This document shows, piece by piece, positions 1 to 5,359 of a DNA stretch of 5,359 nucleotides. The DNA comes from an uncultured Ellagibacter sp. (GTDB lineage: Bacteria; Actinomycetota; Coriobacteriia; Coriobacteriales; Eggerthellaceae). The stretch covers positions 1 to 5,359 of the forward strand of contig CAKTSW010000120.1 of the NCBI GenBank assembly GCA_934613165.1, given 5' to 3'. The position numbers were made by a program, and so were the translations under genes. Position 1 is the first letter of the stretch. Each line of letters opens with the position of its first letter. The notes under the pieces are model-generated. The model was not told where the DNA came from, did not search any database, and saw only the letters and a program-made list of their open reading frames with translations.

Positions 1-21
1 CCTCTCGGTCACTTCTCCACT

Positions 22-46
22 TATAATAGGTGCGGTTTGCTATGAT
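22..46 (+). promoter_or_regulatory. Candidate promoter region for the DUF2207 gene (two alternative -10 elements)
   Basis: Two -10-like elements lie in an AT-rich patch of an otherwise GC-rich sequence. The first is a perfect TATAAT at 22-27, whose -35 box would fall at or beyond the left edge of the window. The second is an extended -10, TGC followed by TATGAT, at 38-46. I see no good -35 hexamer at 16-18 bases from the second, but extended -10 promoters often do without one. Transcription would start near 33-34 or 53, giving a leader of roughly 30-50 bases before the GTG at 82. Which element is used cannot be told from sequence alone. Confidence 0.5.
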
Positions 47-59
47 ACCGTGAACGGTA
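46..59. repeat. Small perfect palindrome at the promoter start site (possible operator)
   Basis: TACCGT at 46-51 and ACGGTA at 54-59 are exact inverted repeats separated by GA. The repeat overlaps the end of the extended -10 element (38-46) and the expected transcription start. This is where a repressor could block initiation. Six-base arms are short and can arise by chance, so the operator role is only inferred. Confidence 0.3.
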
Positions 60-68
60 AAAAGATGC

Positions 69-74
69 AAGGAG
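69..74 (+). promoter_or_regulatory. Ribosome binding site of the DUF2207 gene
   Basis: AAGGAG lies 7 bases before the GTG at 82. This spacing selects GTG-82 as the start rather than the in-frame ATG at 91, which would be 16 bases away. Confidence 0.75.
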
Positions 75-81
75 CTAGCTG

Positions 82-2016
82 GTGGGAAAAATGAGAGGAT
101 GCCGGCGAACGGTCGATGGCCGCGCATGCACAGCGCCGTGTGCCGACCTGTCGAATCCGAAGCAGTTCGCGGCAATCGGCGCTGCGTGCGCGATTCTCGC
201 GTGCTGCCTTGCGTTCGTGTTCTCCTTCGCCTTCCCTGCGCGCGCGTTCGCGTCCTCTTCCTATACCTGTCCCAAGACCGATATATCCATGCAGGTCGAA
301 ACCGACGGCTCGTATCGCGTGACGGAAGACAGAATCTTCGAGTTCACCGGCAGTTCCGAAGCGGTTACATGGGCTTTCACGGGGCTTTCCTCCACCGCGT
401 CGGTCAAGGTCGATGGGGTTCGCGTGGCGCCTGTCGACGATGAGGGCAACGTCGTCGGCGACTGGACGACGCTTGCGAGCACCGTGTTCTCGACGAAGTG
501 GCGCGATGGCGGCGGTCCCGACGACGCGGCGTATTCCTACGACGGCGCGAAGAATGCGCTCTATGTGTTTCCCCAGGTGACGGACGCGCGTGTGGTCATT
601 GAGCTCGATTACGTCATCGAAGACGCGGTTATCGCCTACAAGGACGTTTCCGAGGTGTACTGGACCTACGTCGCGCTCGAATGGCCCGTCGTGTCGCGGA
701 ACGTGACGGCGACGATATCGCTTCCCGTTGCGCAAGGCGAGGTCGTCACGCCGAACGACACGGTGCGTGCGTGGGGGCACGGCCCGAAGGACGGCACGGT
801 GTCGGTCGATTCGGCCGGAACCGTCACGCTTCACGCCGACGTGGTCCAGGCGAGACAGTACGCGACGGCGCACGTCCTGTTCCCGCCTTCCTGGCTTACT
901 CACCTCGACGGCAAGAAGATGCTCGCCAACCGCGCCACCGCGCGTTTGGATTACGCGGTTGCGGAAGAGAAAACATGGACCGACTCTTGGAGTTTCCAAC
1001 AGCAAAGCGTCTACACCGCCTTCGTGGTCATGTGCGCTTTGTGCGCGCTGCTGCTTATCGCGGCGGCTGCGCTGTACCTTCGCTTCGGCAGGGAGCACCC
1101 CTCCGACTTCACGGAAGGGTACTACCGCGAAGTCCCCGAAACCGGGCTCGAACCGGCCGTTGCCGGGCGGTTGTGGCGGTGGAACCATGAGGACATGCGC
1201 GATCTAACGGCGACGATCATGCGCCTTGCCCACAAAGGCGTGATTGCCATCGAACCGCTTGACGGGGAGTCTCCCACATGGCGCCTCTCGGTGACCTTCG
1301 GCGCGCCGACGGGCGAACTCACGCCGCTCGAATCGTCGGCGCTCGAACTCGTCATGGGGCGCAGCGCGCTCGGCGACGGGCTCACGCTCGAGGACATCGA
1401 AAGCTCGGCCGTTGCTCGCCCCGACGCTTTCATCGACGCGATGAGGGCATGGCAAGCGCAACTCGGCCGTATCTGTGATGCGCGCGACTTCTTCGAACCC
1501 GAGGGAAAGCGGCTCCAGAAAGCCGTGCTCGTCGTTGCGGGCGTGGTCGCTTTAGCCGGCGTCGTTGCGTGGCTCGCGATGGGCAACGCCACGGCGCTCG
1601 CCATCATGATTCCCACGGCGGCCGTCCTCGCGATGGTGGCGAACTACCTGCCGCGCCGAACCGTCGAGGGCAACAACCTCGTTTCCCGCTGCAAGGGGCT
1701 GCGCAACTGGCTGCGCGACCTGCCGACTTCCCGCGACGGCGCGAACCTCACCGAAGGAGAATGGGGCGAGCTTCTGCCGTTCGCCTACGAATTCGGGGTG
1801 GCCGATTGCGCCGTCGGTGCTCGGGGCTCGAGCCAACCGTTAGCATGGAAGGCCTGGTACGAGACGAAGTCGCAATCGGCCCTCGCGCGCGTCAAACGCT
1901 CCGCCTGCGCCTCTGCGATAAACGATTGCCTCATCGCCGCGCTTGCGGCGGCGCGCGAGGAGAAGGCGCGCCTCGAGGAAGCCGGCGCGACGGGCGGCGG
2001 CTTCGGCAGGAATTAA
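82..2016 (+). CDS. DUF2207 family membrane protein, 644 aa, function unknown
   Basis: This is an exported or membrane-anchored protein of the widespread, uncharacterised DUF2207 family. The N-terminus has a long basic leader, a hydrophobic core at about residues 31-51 and an AFA|SS signal-peptidase-like site at about 57. An extracellular DUF2207 beta-rich domain spans about 60-270. A transmembrane helix at about 311-333 is followed by RFGREHP. Next comes a cytoplasmic segment with the family-typical YYREVPETGLEPAVAG and DLTATIMRLAHKG patterns (about 345-390). A second hydrophobic pair lies at about 481-525. The C-terminal part contains EWGELLPFAYEFGVA, the family's usual (E)LLPYAxALGV-like signature, and ends in the Gly-rich tail GGGFGRN typical of these proteins. 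Length is usual for the family. The start is GTG-82, set by AAGGAG at 69-74. The gene stands alone, with its own promoter region and a strong terminator behind it. Family membership is recognised by pattern and the biochemical role is unknown. Confidence 0.88.
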   Translation: MGKMRGCRRTVDGRACTAPCADLSNPKQFAAIGAACAILACCLAFVFSFAFPARAFASSSYTCPKTDISMQVETDGSYRVTEDRIFEFTGSSEAVTWAFTGLSSTASVKVDGVRVAPVDDEGNVVGDWTTLASTVFSTKWRDGGGPDDAAYSYDGAKNALYVFPQVTDARVVIELDYVIEDAVIAYKDVSEVYWTYVALEWPVVSRNVTATISLPVAQGEVVTPNDTVRAWGHGPKDGTVSVDSAGTVTLHADVVQARQYATAHVLFPPSWLTHLDGKKMLANRATARLDYAVAEEKTWTDSWSFQQQSVYTAFVVMCALCALLLIAAAALYLRFGREHPSDFTEGYYREVPETGLEPAVAGRLWRWNHEDMRDLTATIMRLAHKGVIAIEPLDGESPTWRLSVTFGAPTGELTPLESSALELVMGRSALGDGLTLEDIESSAVARPDAFIDAMRAWQAQLGRICDARDFFEPEGKRLQKAVLVVAGVVALAGVVAWLAMGNATALAIMIPTAAVLAMVANYLPRRTVEGNNLVSRCKGLRNWLRDLPTSRDGANLTEGEWGELLPFAYEFGVADCAVGARGSSQPLAWKAWYETKSQSALARVKRSACASAINDCLIAALAAAREEKARLEEAGATGGGFGRN

Positions 2017-2041
2017 ACGAAAGCGGATGACGTGAAGACGC

Positions 2042-2077
2042 GAGGGCCCGCTCGTAAAGGCGGGCCCTCATTTTCTT
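2042..2077 (+). terminator. Rho-independent terminator after the DUF2207 gene
   Basis: A perfect 10-bp stem pairs GAGGGCCCGC (2042-2051) with GCGGGCCCTC (2060-2069) around an 8-base loop. ATTTTCTT follows. It starts 25 bases after the DUF2207 stop and ends 32 bases before the ATG of the transporter gene. It could partly insulate the two genes or act as an attenuator in the transporter leader. Confidence 0.85.
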
Positions 2078-2090
2078 GCGCGCCGGGAAG

Positions 2091-2101
2091 AAAGGACGAG
2101 G
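2091..2101 (+). promoter_or_regulatory. Ribosome binding site region of the EamA gene
   Basis: AAAGGA (2091-2096) and GAGG (2098-2101) lie 13 and 8 bases before ATG-2110. This supports that ATG over the in-frame GTG at 2032, which has no Shine-Dalgarno sequence and lies upstream of the terminator hairpin. Confidence 0.6.
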
Positions 2102-2109
2102 TTCGGCGT

Positions 2110-3021
2110 ATGGCACGCATTCCCACGTGGGGATACAAGGCGCTTATCGTGTTGGCGACGGTTATCTGGGGCTTCAGTTTCGTCGTCATGAAAGATGCGG
2201 TGGAGGTGCTTCCCCCTGCATGGCTTCTGGGAATCAGGTTCACGTTTGCGGGCATTCTCCTGTTTGTCGTGCTCGCGCGGCGCGTGAGGAAATATTTCTC
2301 CCGCCGCGCGCTTGCGTACGGCGCGGTCCTGGGCGTGTTCGACTTCCTCGCCTTCTGGCTTCAGACGCTCGGCCTTCAGCACACCACGCCCGGCATCAAC
2401 GCGTTTCTGACCGCCACGTACTGCGTCATCGTGCCGTTCGCCTGGTGGGTCGTGGCTCACAAGCGCCCCACGGTCTTCAACGTCGGCGCGGCGGTGCTCG
2501 CCATCGGGGGCATCTGGCTCGTGTCGGTCAGCGGGTCGGGCGAGACGCTCTCGATCGGGCTGGGAGAGGGGCTCACGCTCGGGTGCGCGGTCGTGTTCGC
2601 CGTCCACATCGTTCTCGTGTCGAAGTTCTCGCGCACGTGCGACGCGCTCGTGCTCACGGTGTTCCAGTTCATCGCCGAAGGCTTGCTTGGCCTTGGCGTA
2701 GGCGCTGCGACGGAAGCGTTTCCCGGCATGGCGGCGTTCACGCCGGGGGTCATCGGGCAGATCCTGTTCCTCGCGGTGTTCGCATCGGTCGTGGCGTTCG
2801 GAATCCAGAACGTCTCGCTCGCCCACGTGCCGCCCGCGCAGGCGTCTCTCCTCTTAAGCCTTGAATCGGTGTTCGGCGTGCTGTTCTCCATTCTGCTCTA
2901 TGGCGAGCAGATGACGTTGCGCCTTGTCATAGGCTTCGTCCTTATCTTTGCTGCTATAGTAATCAGCGAAACGCTACCGTTGAAGGAGAGACCATGTCGG
3001 AGAAAAACAACATCGTCCTAA
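2110..3021 (+). CDS. EamA/DMT-family transporter (10-TM permease), 303 aa
   Basis: This is an inner-membrane permease of the drug/metabolite transporter superfamily, which exports or takes up small metabolites such as amino acids, nucleosides or sugars. The substrate cannot be told from sequence. Two tandem EamA repeats are visible. Repeat 1 spans about 11-139 and begins LATVIWGFSFVVMKDA, with LGIRFTFAGILL after it. Repeat 2 spans about 150-290 and ends with the hallmark SLLLSLESVFGVLFSILLYGEQ followed by a last helix (about residues 270-290). About ten hydrophobic helices are present, and the 303-aa length is normal. The C-terminal tail is short and basic (KERPCRRKTTSS). The last 28 bases overlap the start of the downstream kinase gene in another frame, suggesting co-transcription and possible translational coupling. 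No clear promoter is visible in the 93 bases before the ATG, most of which are taken by the terminator hairpin of the previous gene. ATG-2110 was chosen on RBS and family length. Confidence 0.9.
   Translation: MARIPTWGYKALIVLATVIWGFSFVVMKDAVEVLPPAWLLGIRFTFAGILLFVVLARRVRKYFSRRALAYGAVLGVFDFLAFWLQTLGLQHTTPGINAFLTATYCVIVPFAWWVVAHKRPTVFNVGAAVLAIGGIWLVSVSGSGETLSIGLGEGLTLGCAVVFAVHIVLVSKFSRTCDALVLTVFQFIAEGLLGLGVGAATEAFPGMAAFTPGVIGQILFLAVFASVVAFGIQNVSLAHVPPAQASLLLSLESVFGVLFSILLYGEQMTLRLVIGFVLIFAAIVISETLPLKERPCRRKTTSS
2952..2960 (+). promoter_or_regulatory. Candidate internal extended -10 promoter for the kinase gene
   Basis: TGC followed by TATAGT forms an extended -10 element inside the 3' end of the transporter gene. 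Transcription would start near 2967, about 27 bases before the kinase ATG. The local codons (GCT ATA GTA) are AT-ending, against the GC-ending habit of the gene. No good -35 exists at standard spacing: TTGTCA at 2924-2929 is 25 bases away, too far. The layout resembles the TGC-TATGAT element at 38-46. Confidence 0.4.
2983..2988 (+). promoter_or_regulatory. Strong ribosome binding site of the kinase gene
   Basis: AAGGAG lies 5 bases before ATG-2994 and is embedded in the transporter coding sequence. It fixes the kinase start despite the 28-base overlap. Confidence 0.8.
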
Positions 3022-3521
3022 TCGGCATGCCGGGCGCCGGCAAGTCAACGCTTGGCATCGTCCTAGCGAAAATCGTCGGCTACAACTTCATCGATGCCGA
3101 CTTGGTTATCCAGAACCAGTGCGACAAGACGCTGCAGAAGCTTCTCGACGCATGCGGCCCCGAAGGCTTCATCGCCGTCGAGAACCAGGTCCTAAGCGAC
3201 CTCGAGGCGGAGCGTTCCGTCGTGGCGACGGGCGGCTCGGCCGTCTACTCCGACGAGGCGATGCGCCACCTGTCCGAAATCGGACATATCGTGTATCTGC
3301 AGATTTCCTACGACGAGCTGAAGCATCGCTTGTCTGACCTGCAGGAACGCGGCGTCGTTTTGAAGAACGGCGTGGGCATGAGCCTGCGCGACCTCTACGA
3401 CGAGCGCAAGCCGCTCTACGAGAAGTACGCCGAGATCACGGTGAACGTCGATGACCTCTCCATCACCGCCGCGGCGCGCAAAGTCGCCGACGCGCTCAAG
3501 GACGTCGTTCCCGAGGCGTAA
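2994..3521 (+). CDS. Shikimate kinase family P-loop kinase (AroK-like), 175 aa
   Basis: This is a small cytosolic kinase with the shikimate kinase fold. The canonical enzyme phosphorylates shikimate at the 3-hydroxyl with ATP in aromatic amino acid synthesis. Visible here are a Walker A, GMPGAGKST (11-19); the DxD that binds Mg/substrate (D34, D36); ATGGSAVYS (78-86), equivalent to the family's ATGGGxV; a lid-region Arg (R119); and ERKPLYEKYA (137-146), equivalent to the ERxPLYEExA motif with R138. Two canonical shikimate contacts differ. The Arg of the family's FRxxE motif (R58 in the M. tuberculosis enzyme) is Ile60 in GFIAVE, and the third Gly of GGG is Ser82. R119 and R138 keep the same 19-residue spacing as R117 and R136 of M. 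tuberculosis AroK, so the Ile60 alignment is not a gap artefact. Automatic annotation would say aroK. I leave the symbol blank because the substrate may differ. The gene overlaps the transporter gene by 28 bases and probably has its own promoter too. Confidence 0.88.
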   Translation: MSEKNNIVLIGMPGAGKSTLGIVLAKIVGYNFIDADLVIQNQCDKTLQKLLDACGPEGFIAVENQVLSDLEAERSVVATGGSAVYSDEAMRHLSEIGHIVYLQISYDELKHRLSDLQERGVVLKNGVGMSLRDLYDERKPLYEKYAEITVNVDDLSITAAARKVADALKDVVPEA

Positions 3522-3546
3522 GGGAAAAAGGGAAAGAATGCCCCGT

Positions 3547-3600
3547 CGCGAAGCGCGCAAGTGCATCCGCGGCGGATGAGGCGGGAGATAAGGCTTCGCG
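3547..3600. repeat. Nested inverted repeats between convergent genes
   Basis: The outer arms CGCGAAGC (3547-3554) and GCTTCGCG (3593-3600) are perfect 8-bp complements. Between them lies a second palindrome, CATCCGC (3564-3570) and GCGGATG (3572-3578), around a single G. The element lies between the stop codons of the kinase and MATE genes. No T-tract sits directly beside the stem. On the minus strand a T-rich stretch (complement of 3522-3537) follows about ten bases later, so it could help end MATE transcription. The role is not established. Confidence 0.45.
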
Positions 3601-3603
3601 CGC

Positions 3604-3634
3604 GGCGTTGGGCCTTGCCTTCCGCCTTTTGTTT
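3604..3634 (+). terminator. Imperfect rho-independent terminator after the kinase gene
   Basis: GGCG (3604-3607) pairs with CGCC (3623-3626). After a 2x2 internal loop, GGGC (3610-3613) pairs with GCCT (3617-3620, one G-U), leaving a 3-base loop. TTTTGTTT (3627-3634) follows directly. It ends on the opposite-strand stop codon of the MATE gene. The CCGCCTTTT ending matches the stronger minus-strand terminator at the right end of the window, which supports the call. Confidence 0.5.
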
Positions 3635-5114
3635 ACGCGAGGCGCTCCCCGTCGCGCAGGCGGCGGAGCTTGCGCACCTCCTTTGCGACAAAACAGCTCG
3701 TCACGCAGACCGAAAGCGCATCCGACACGGGCACGCAGATGATGACGCCCTCGAGCCCGGTCAGCCCGAAGACGGCCGTGAGCGCCGGCGGCAGAAGCAG
3801 GTACAGCGGGATGAGGAAGATGATCTGCCGCGTCATTTCTAAGATGGCCGCTTTCATCGGCTGCCCGCTCGATTGGAAGTAGCTCGACCCGACGATCTGG
3901 AAGCCGACGGGCGCGAGGAATATGACGTAGACGCGCAGCGCGAACACGGCGAAATCCTCCAGGTCGCCGGAAACGCCGAAGAGGCTCACGATCGGCACGG
4001 GGATGATCTGCGCGAGCGCGAAGAAGAACGCCCCGATGCACACGCCGGTGACGCTCGCCCATTTCAGCGTGTCGAGGACGCGCTGCCACAGCTTCGCGCC
4101 GTAGTTGAACCCGATGATGGGCTGCGCGCCCATGATGAGGCCGACGAGCGGGGTGAACGCGAAACTCGTCGCTTTCTGGGCGACGCCGATGGCTGCGAGT
4201 GCGGCGGTCGTGCCGATGGGGTCGGTCGCCCCGTAGAGGTTCACCACGTGGTTCAACACGATGCCCACCAGGGTGGCGGCGACCTGCATCACGAACGACG
4301 CGATGCCGAGGGTGAGGATGTTCCCCATCAGCTTGAAGTCGGGTTTGCAGCAGCGAAGGCGCAGGCGGAACGCCGCGTTCCTGCTGAACGCGAAGTGCCA
4401 GAGCACGGGAACCATGCCAAGCGCCTGTCCCAAGATGGTCGCACTTGCGCTGCCGGCCACGCCGAAGCCCATGACGATGACGAACAGGTAGTTGAAGACG
4501 ATGCACATCACCGTCCCGAACACCATGGTCCCGAGCGCCAGGTTCGGCTTGCCCGCCGTGCGCAGGAAGTTGTTGAGGCCCATGCCGAGCGACTGGAACA
4601 CGAAGCCGAAGCAGATGATCTGGATGAACGTCTTCGTCTTGTCCCAGAGCTCGTCAGTGGTGCCGATGCCGGCGAGTATGGGGTCGATCAGCACGCCGGC
4701 CAGAATGGCGATGACGGCGGCGATGCCCACGAGAAGCGCCGCGGAGTTGCCGAGCGTCTTTTCGACCTGGTCTTTCTCACCCTTGCCGAGCTGTATGGCG
4801 GCGAGGGCGTTTCCGCCTTGGCCCGCCACCATCGAGAATCCCATGAGGATCGTCATCACGGGGAGGGCGAGCGTCGTCACGGCGACGCCCGAGCCGTCGG
4901 CGTAGGCCTGCCCCAGAAACACCGTGTCGACCACGTTGTAGAGCGTGTTGAACACCATGCTCACGATGGCGGGGATGGAGAACTCGAGCAGCAGCTTGCC
5001 GATGCGCTCGGTTCCCAGGCGGTCGGTCTGCTTGGAGCGCGCGTCGCCTTGTCCCTTCGCGGGGACGCGCGGCTTCTCTTCAGCGGGTGTTTGCCGGTCG
5101 GTCCGGTCGGTCAT
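3633..5114 (-). CDS. MATE family efflux transporter, 493 aa
   Basis: This is an inner-membrane antiporter of the multi antimicrobial extrusion family, which exports cationic drugs or metabolites in exchange for Na+ or H+. After a hydrophilic tail (about 1-37, rich in D, R, K and Q) the MATE core begins RIGKLLLEFSIPAIVSMVFNTLYNVVDTVFLG. About twelve hydrophobic helices follow in two six-helix halves. The second half starts near GNILTLGIASFVMQ, and typical patterns include GQGGNALAAIQLGKG, RTAGKP, GAQPIIGFNYGAK and YFQSSGQPMKA. The C-terminus is basic (VRKLRRLRDGERLA). Apart from the N-terminal tail, length is normal for the family. ATG-5114 is chosen because AAGAAGG (5130-5124 on the minus strand) lies 9 bases before it, and an upstream start at 5282 would run through a terminator hairpin. 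The gene is convergent with the kinase gene and lies downstream of a separate minus-strand gene ended by its own terminator. Family assignment is firm; substrate is unknown. Confidence 0.92.
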   Translation of the reverse strand: MTDRTDRQTPAEEKPRVPAKGQGDARSKQTDRLGTERIGKLLLEFSIPAIVSMVFNTLYNVVDTVFLGQAYADGSGVAVTTLALPVMTILMGFSMVAGQGGNALAAIQLGKGEKDQVEKTLGNSAALLVGIAAVIAILAGVLIDPILAGIGTTDELWDKTKTFIQIICFGFVFQSLGMGLNNFLRTAGKPNLALGTMVFGTVMCIVFNYLFVIVMGFGVAGSASATILGQALGMVPVLWHFAFSRNAAFRLRLRCCKPDFKLMGNILTLGIASFVMQVAATLVGIVLNHVVNLYGATDPIGTTAALAAIGVAQKATSFAFTPLVGLIMGAQPIIGFNYGAKLWQRVLDTLKWASVTGVCIGAFFFALAQIIPVPIVSLFGVSGDLEDFAVFALRVYVIFLAPVGFQIVGSSYFQSSGQPMKAAILEMTRQIIFLIPLYLLLPPALTAVFGLTGLEGVIICVPVSDALSVCVTSCFVAKEVRKLRRLRDGERLA

Positions 5115-5123
5115 GGAAATCTG

Positions 5124-5151
5124 CCTTCTTCGTCGCTTCGCTATCGAAGAA
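5124..5151 (-). promoter_or_regulatory. MATE leader: RBS with a possible masking hairpin
   Basis: Read on the minus strand, AAGAAGG (5130-5124) is the Shine-Dalgarno sequence, 9 bases before ATG-5114. TTCTTCG (5151-5145) is perfectly complementary to CGAAGAA (5132-5126), which covers most of that site. The same upstream arm can instead pair with a nearer CGAAG (5140-5136) across a 4-base loop, leaving the site free. The two pairings exclude each other. The pairing is seen directly; a regulatory role is inferred. A -10-like CATAAT at 5159-5154 would start transcripts inside the upstream arm, so the hairpin needs a start further upstream. Confidence 0.35.
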
Positions 5152-5160
5152 TCATTATGG

Positions 5161-5206
5161 GAAAGAAAAAGGCGGGCCGAGATGCCTTTCGGCAAATCGG
5201 CCCGCC
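5161..5206 (-). terminator. Strong rho-independent terminator of the right-edge minus-strand gene
   Basis: GGCGGGCCGA (5171-5180) and TCGGCCCGCC (5197-5206) form a perfect 10-bp stem. An upper stem TGCC/GGCA (5183-5186 with 5191-5194) continues it after a 2x2 internal loop, closed by a 4-base loop. On the minus strand the hairpin is followed by TTTTTCTTTC (5170-5161). It ends transcription of the gene whose stop is at 5255-5257, shortly before the MATE gene. Confidence 0.9.
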
Positions 5207-5212
5207 TGCGCG

Positions 5213-5247
5213 GTGGCGTGCGTGCGCGTTTCCCGCGCGCACGCCGC
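5213..5247 (-). repeat. GC-rich hairpin in the 3' untranslated region of the right-edge gene
   Basis: GGCGTGCG (5215-5222) pairs with CGCACGCC (5238-5245), and GCG inside (5224-5226) with CGC (5234-5236). One G-T wobble lies between them, giving a stem of about 12 bp with a 7-base loop. Further pairs extend outward to 5213/5247. It lies about 7-10 bases after the stop codon and before the terminator hairpin. It has no T-tract of its own, so it is more likely an RNA 3'-end stabiliser or accessory fold than a second terminator. Confidence 0.5.
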
Positions 5248-5254
5248 TTCCGGC

Positions 5255-5359
5255 TTACGCGGTCGCTTCTTCCGCTTTCCAATCGTCCGACGTGTCGCGC
5301 GGGGCGAGGTTGTCCTCGTCGCCGTTCGCGGCGTCGAGGCGCTTGAAGTAGTCGCGCGT
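5255..5359 (-). CDS. C-terminal fragment of an unidentified protein (34 residues, runs off the right edge)
   Basis: Reading the minus strand from the window edge gives an open frame of 34 codons ending in TAA at 5257-5255. It is hydrophilic and acidic: it starts TRDYFKRLDAANGDEDN and ends DWKAEEATA. All but four codons end in G or C, as in the other genes here. The frame is followed on the same strand by a strong terminator, so it is very likely the true end of a gene. The start and the conserved part lie outside the window, and I do not recognise the family. It is oriented like the MATE gene but separated from it by the terminator and about 140 bases. Confidence 0.72.
   Translation of the reverse strand, partial: TRDYFKRLDAANGDEDNLAPRDTSDDWKAEEATA

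Noticed and set aside
91..93. ATG at 91 as an alternative start for the DUF2207 protein
   Set aside because: It lies 16 bases from AAGGAG, whereas GTG-82 is 7 bases away. The difference is only three residues before the signal sequence.
40..1188. Long minus-strand open frame (382 aa) opposite the DUF2207 gene
   Set aside because: It is Arg/His/Gly-rich with no domain pattern. It is an antisense shadow of a GC-rich gene whose own frame has a signal peptide, helices and family motifs.
2032..2109. GTG at 2032 as a start for the transporter
   Set aside because: It has no Shine-Dalgarno, would translate through the terminator hairpin and adds a non-membrane tail atypical of EamA proteins. ATG-2110 has an RBS and gives family length.
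2924..2929. TTGTCA as a -35 box for the internal kinase promoter
   Set aside because: It is 25 bases from the TATAGT -10 and 13 from a TATCTT at 2943-2948. Neither spacing is workable.
3496..4506. Minus-strand 336-aa frame overlapping the MATE gene
   Set aside because: It is an alternative frame of the MATE coding strand, Arg/Pro/His-rich and without a plausible start signal.
5115..5282. N-terminal extension of the MATE protein to 5282
   Set aside because: The extra 56 residues are Arg-rich and are encoded by the terminator hairpin and the 3' region of the neighbouring gene. ATG-5114 has a well-spaced AAGAAGG.
3873..5351. Plus-strand open frame of 492 aa opposite the MATE gene
   Set aside because: Its composition is dominated by Glu, Asp, His and Arg with no hydrophobic core or motif, as expected from the antisense of a membrane protein. 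It also crosses the terminator hairpin at 5171-5206.

Overview
The window is a GC-rich, gene-dense stretch of an ordinary bacterial chromosome. Third codon positions are strongly G/C. Gene content, codon bias and the GC-rich terminators fit an actinobacterium of the Coriobacteriia/Eggerthellales type. That placement is inference from general style; no rRNA or other marker gene is present. I see no insertion sequence, CRISPR array, tRNA or phage gene.

Layout, left to right. (1) A short promoter/leader (about 1-81) with two -10-like elements and a small palindrome precedes a plus-strand gene (82-2016) for a DUF2207-family membrane protein of unknown function. A strong hairpin terminator follows at about 2042-2077. 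(2) A plus-strand pair follows: an EamA/DMT-family 10-TM transporter (2110-3021) and a shikimate-kinase-family P-loop kinase (2994-3521). They overlap by 28 bases. The kinase has its own strong ribosome binding site and probably its own extended -10 promoter inside the end of the transporter gene. (3) A 111-base convergent intergenic region (3522-3632) holds nested inverted repeats and an imperfect terminator. (4) A minus-strand MATE-family multidrug/cation antiporter (5114 down to 3633) follows. (5) At the right edge is the C-terminal tail of another minus-strand gene (5359 down to 5255). Its 3' end carries two consecutive hairpins, the second a textbook intrinsic terminator.

The genes do not make an obvious pathway. 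Two are membrane transporters of unknown substrate and one is an uncharacterised membrane protein. The kinase would usually be labelled AroK, but it lacks the shikimate-binding Arg and has Ser for the third Gly of the GGG motif, so its substrate is uncertain. The best leads are this altered pocket and a possible ribosome-binding-site-masking hairpin in the MATE leader. Nothing here is clearly a new multi-gene system.
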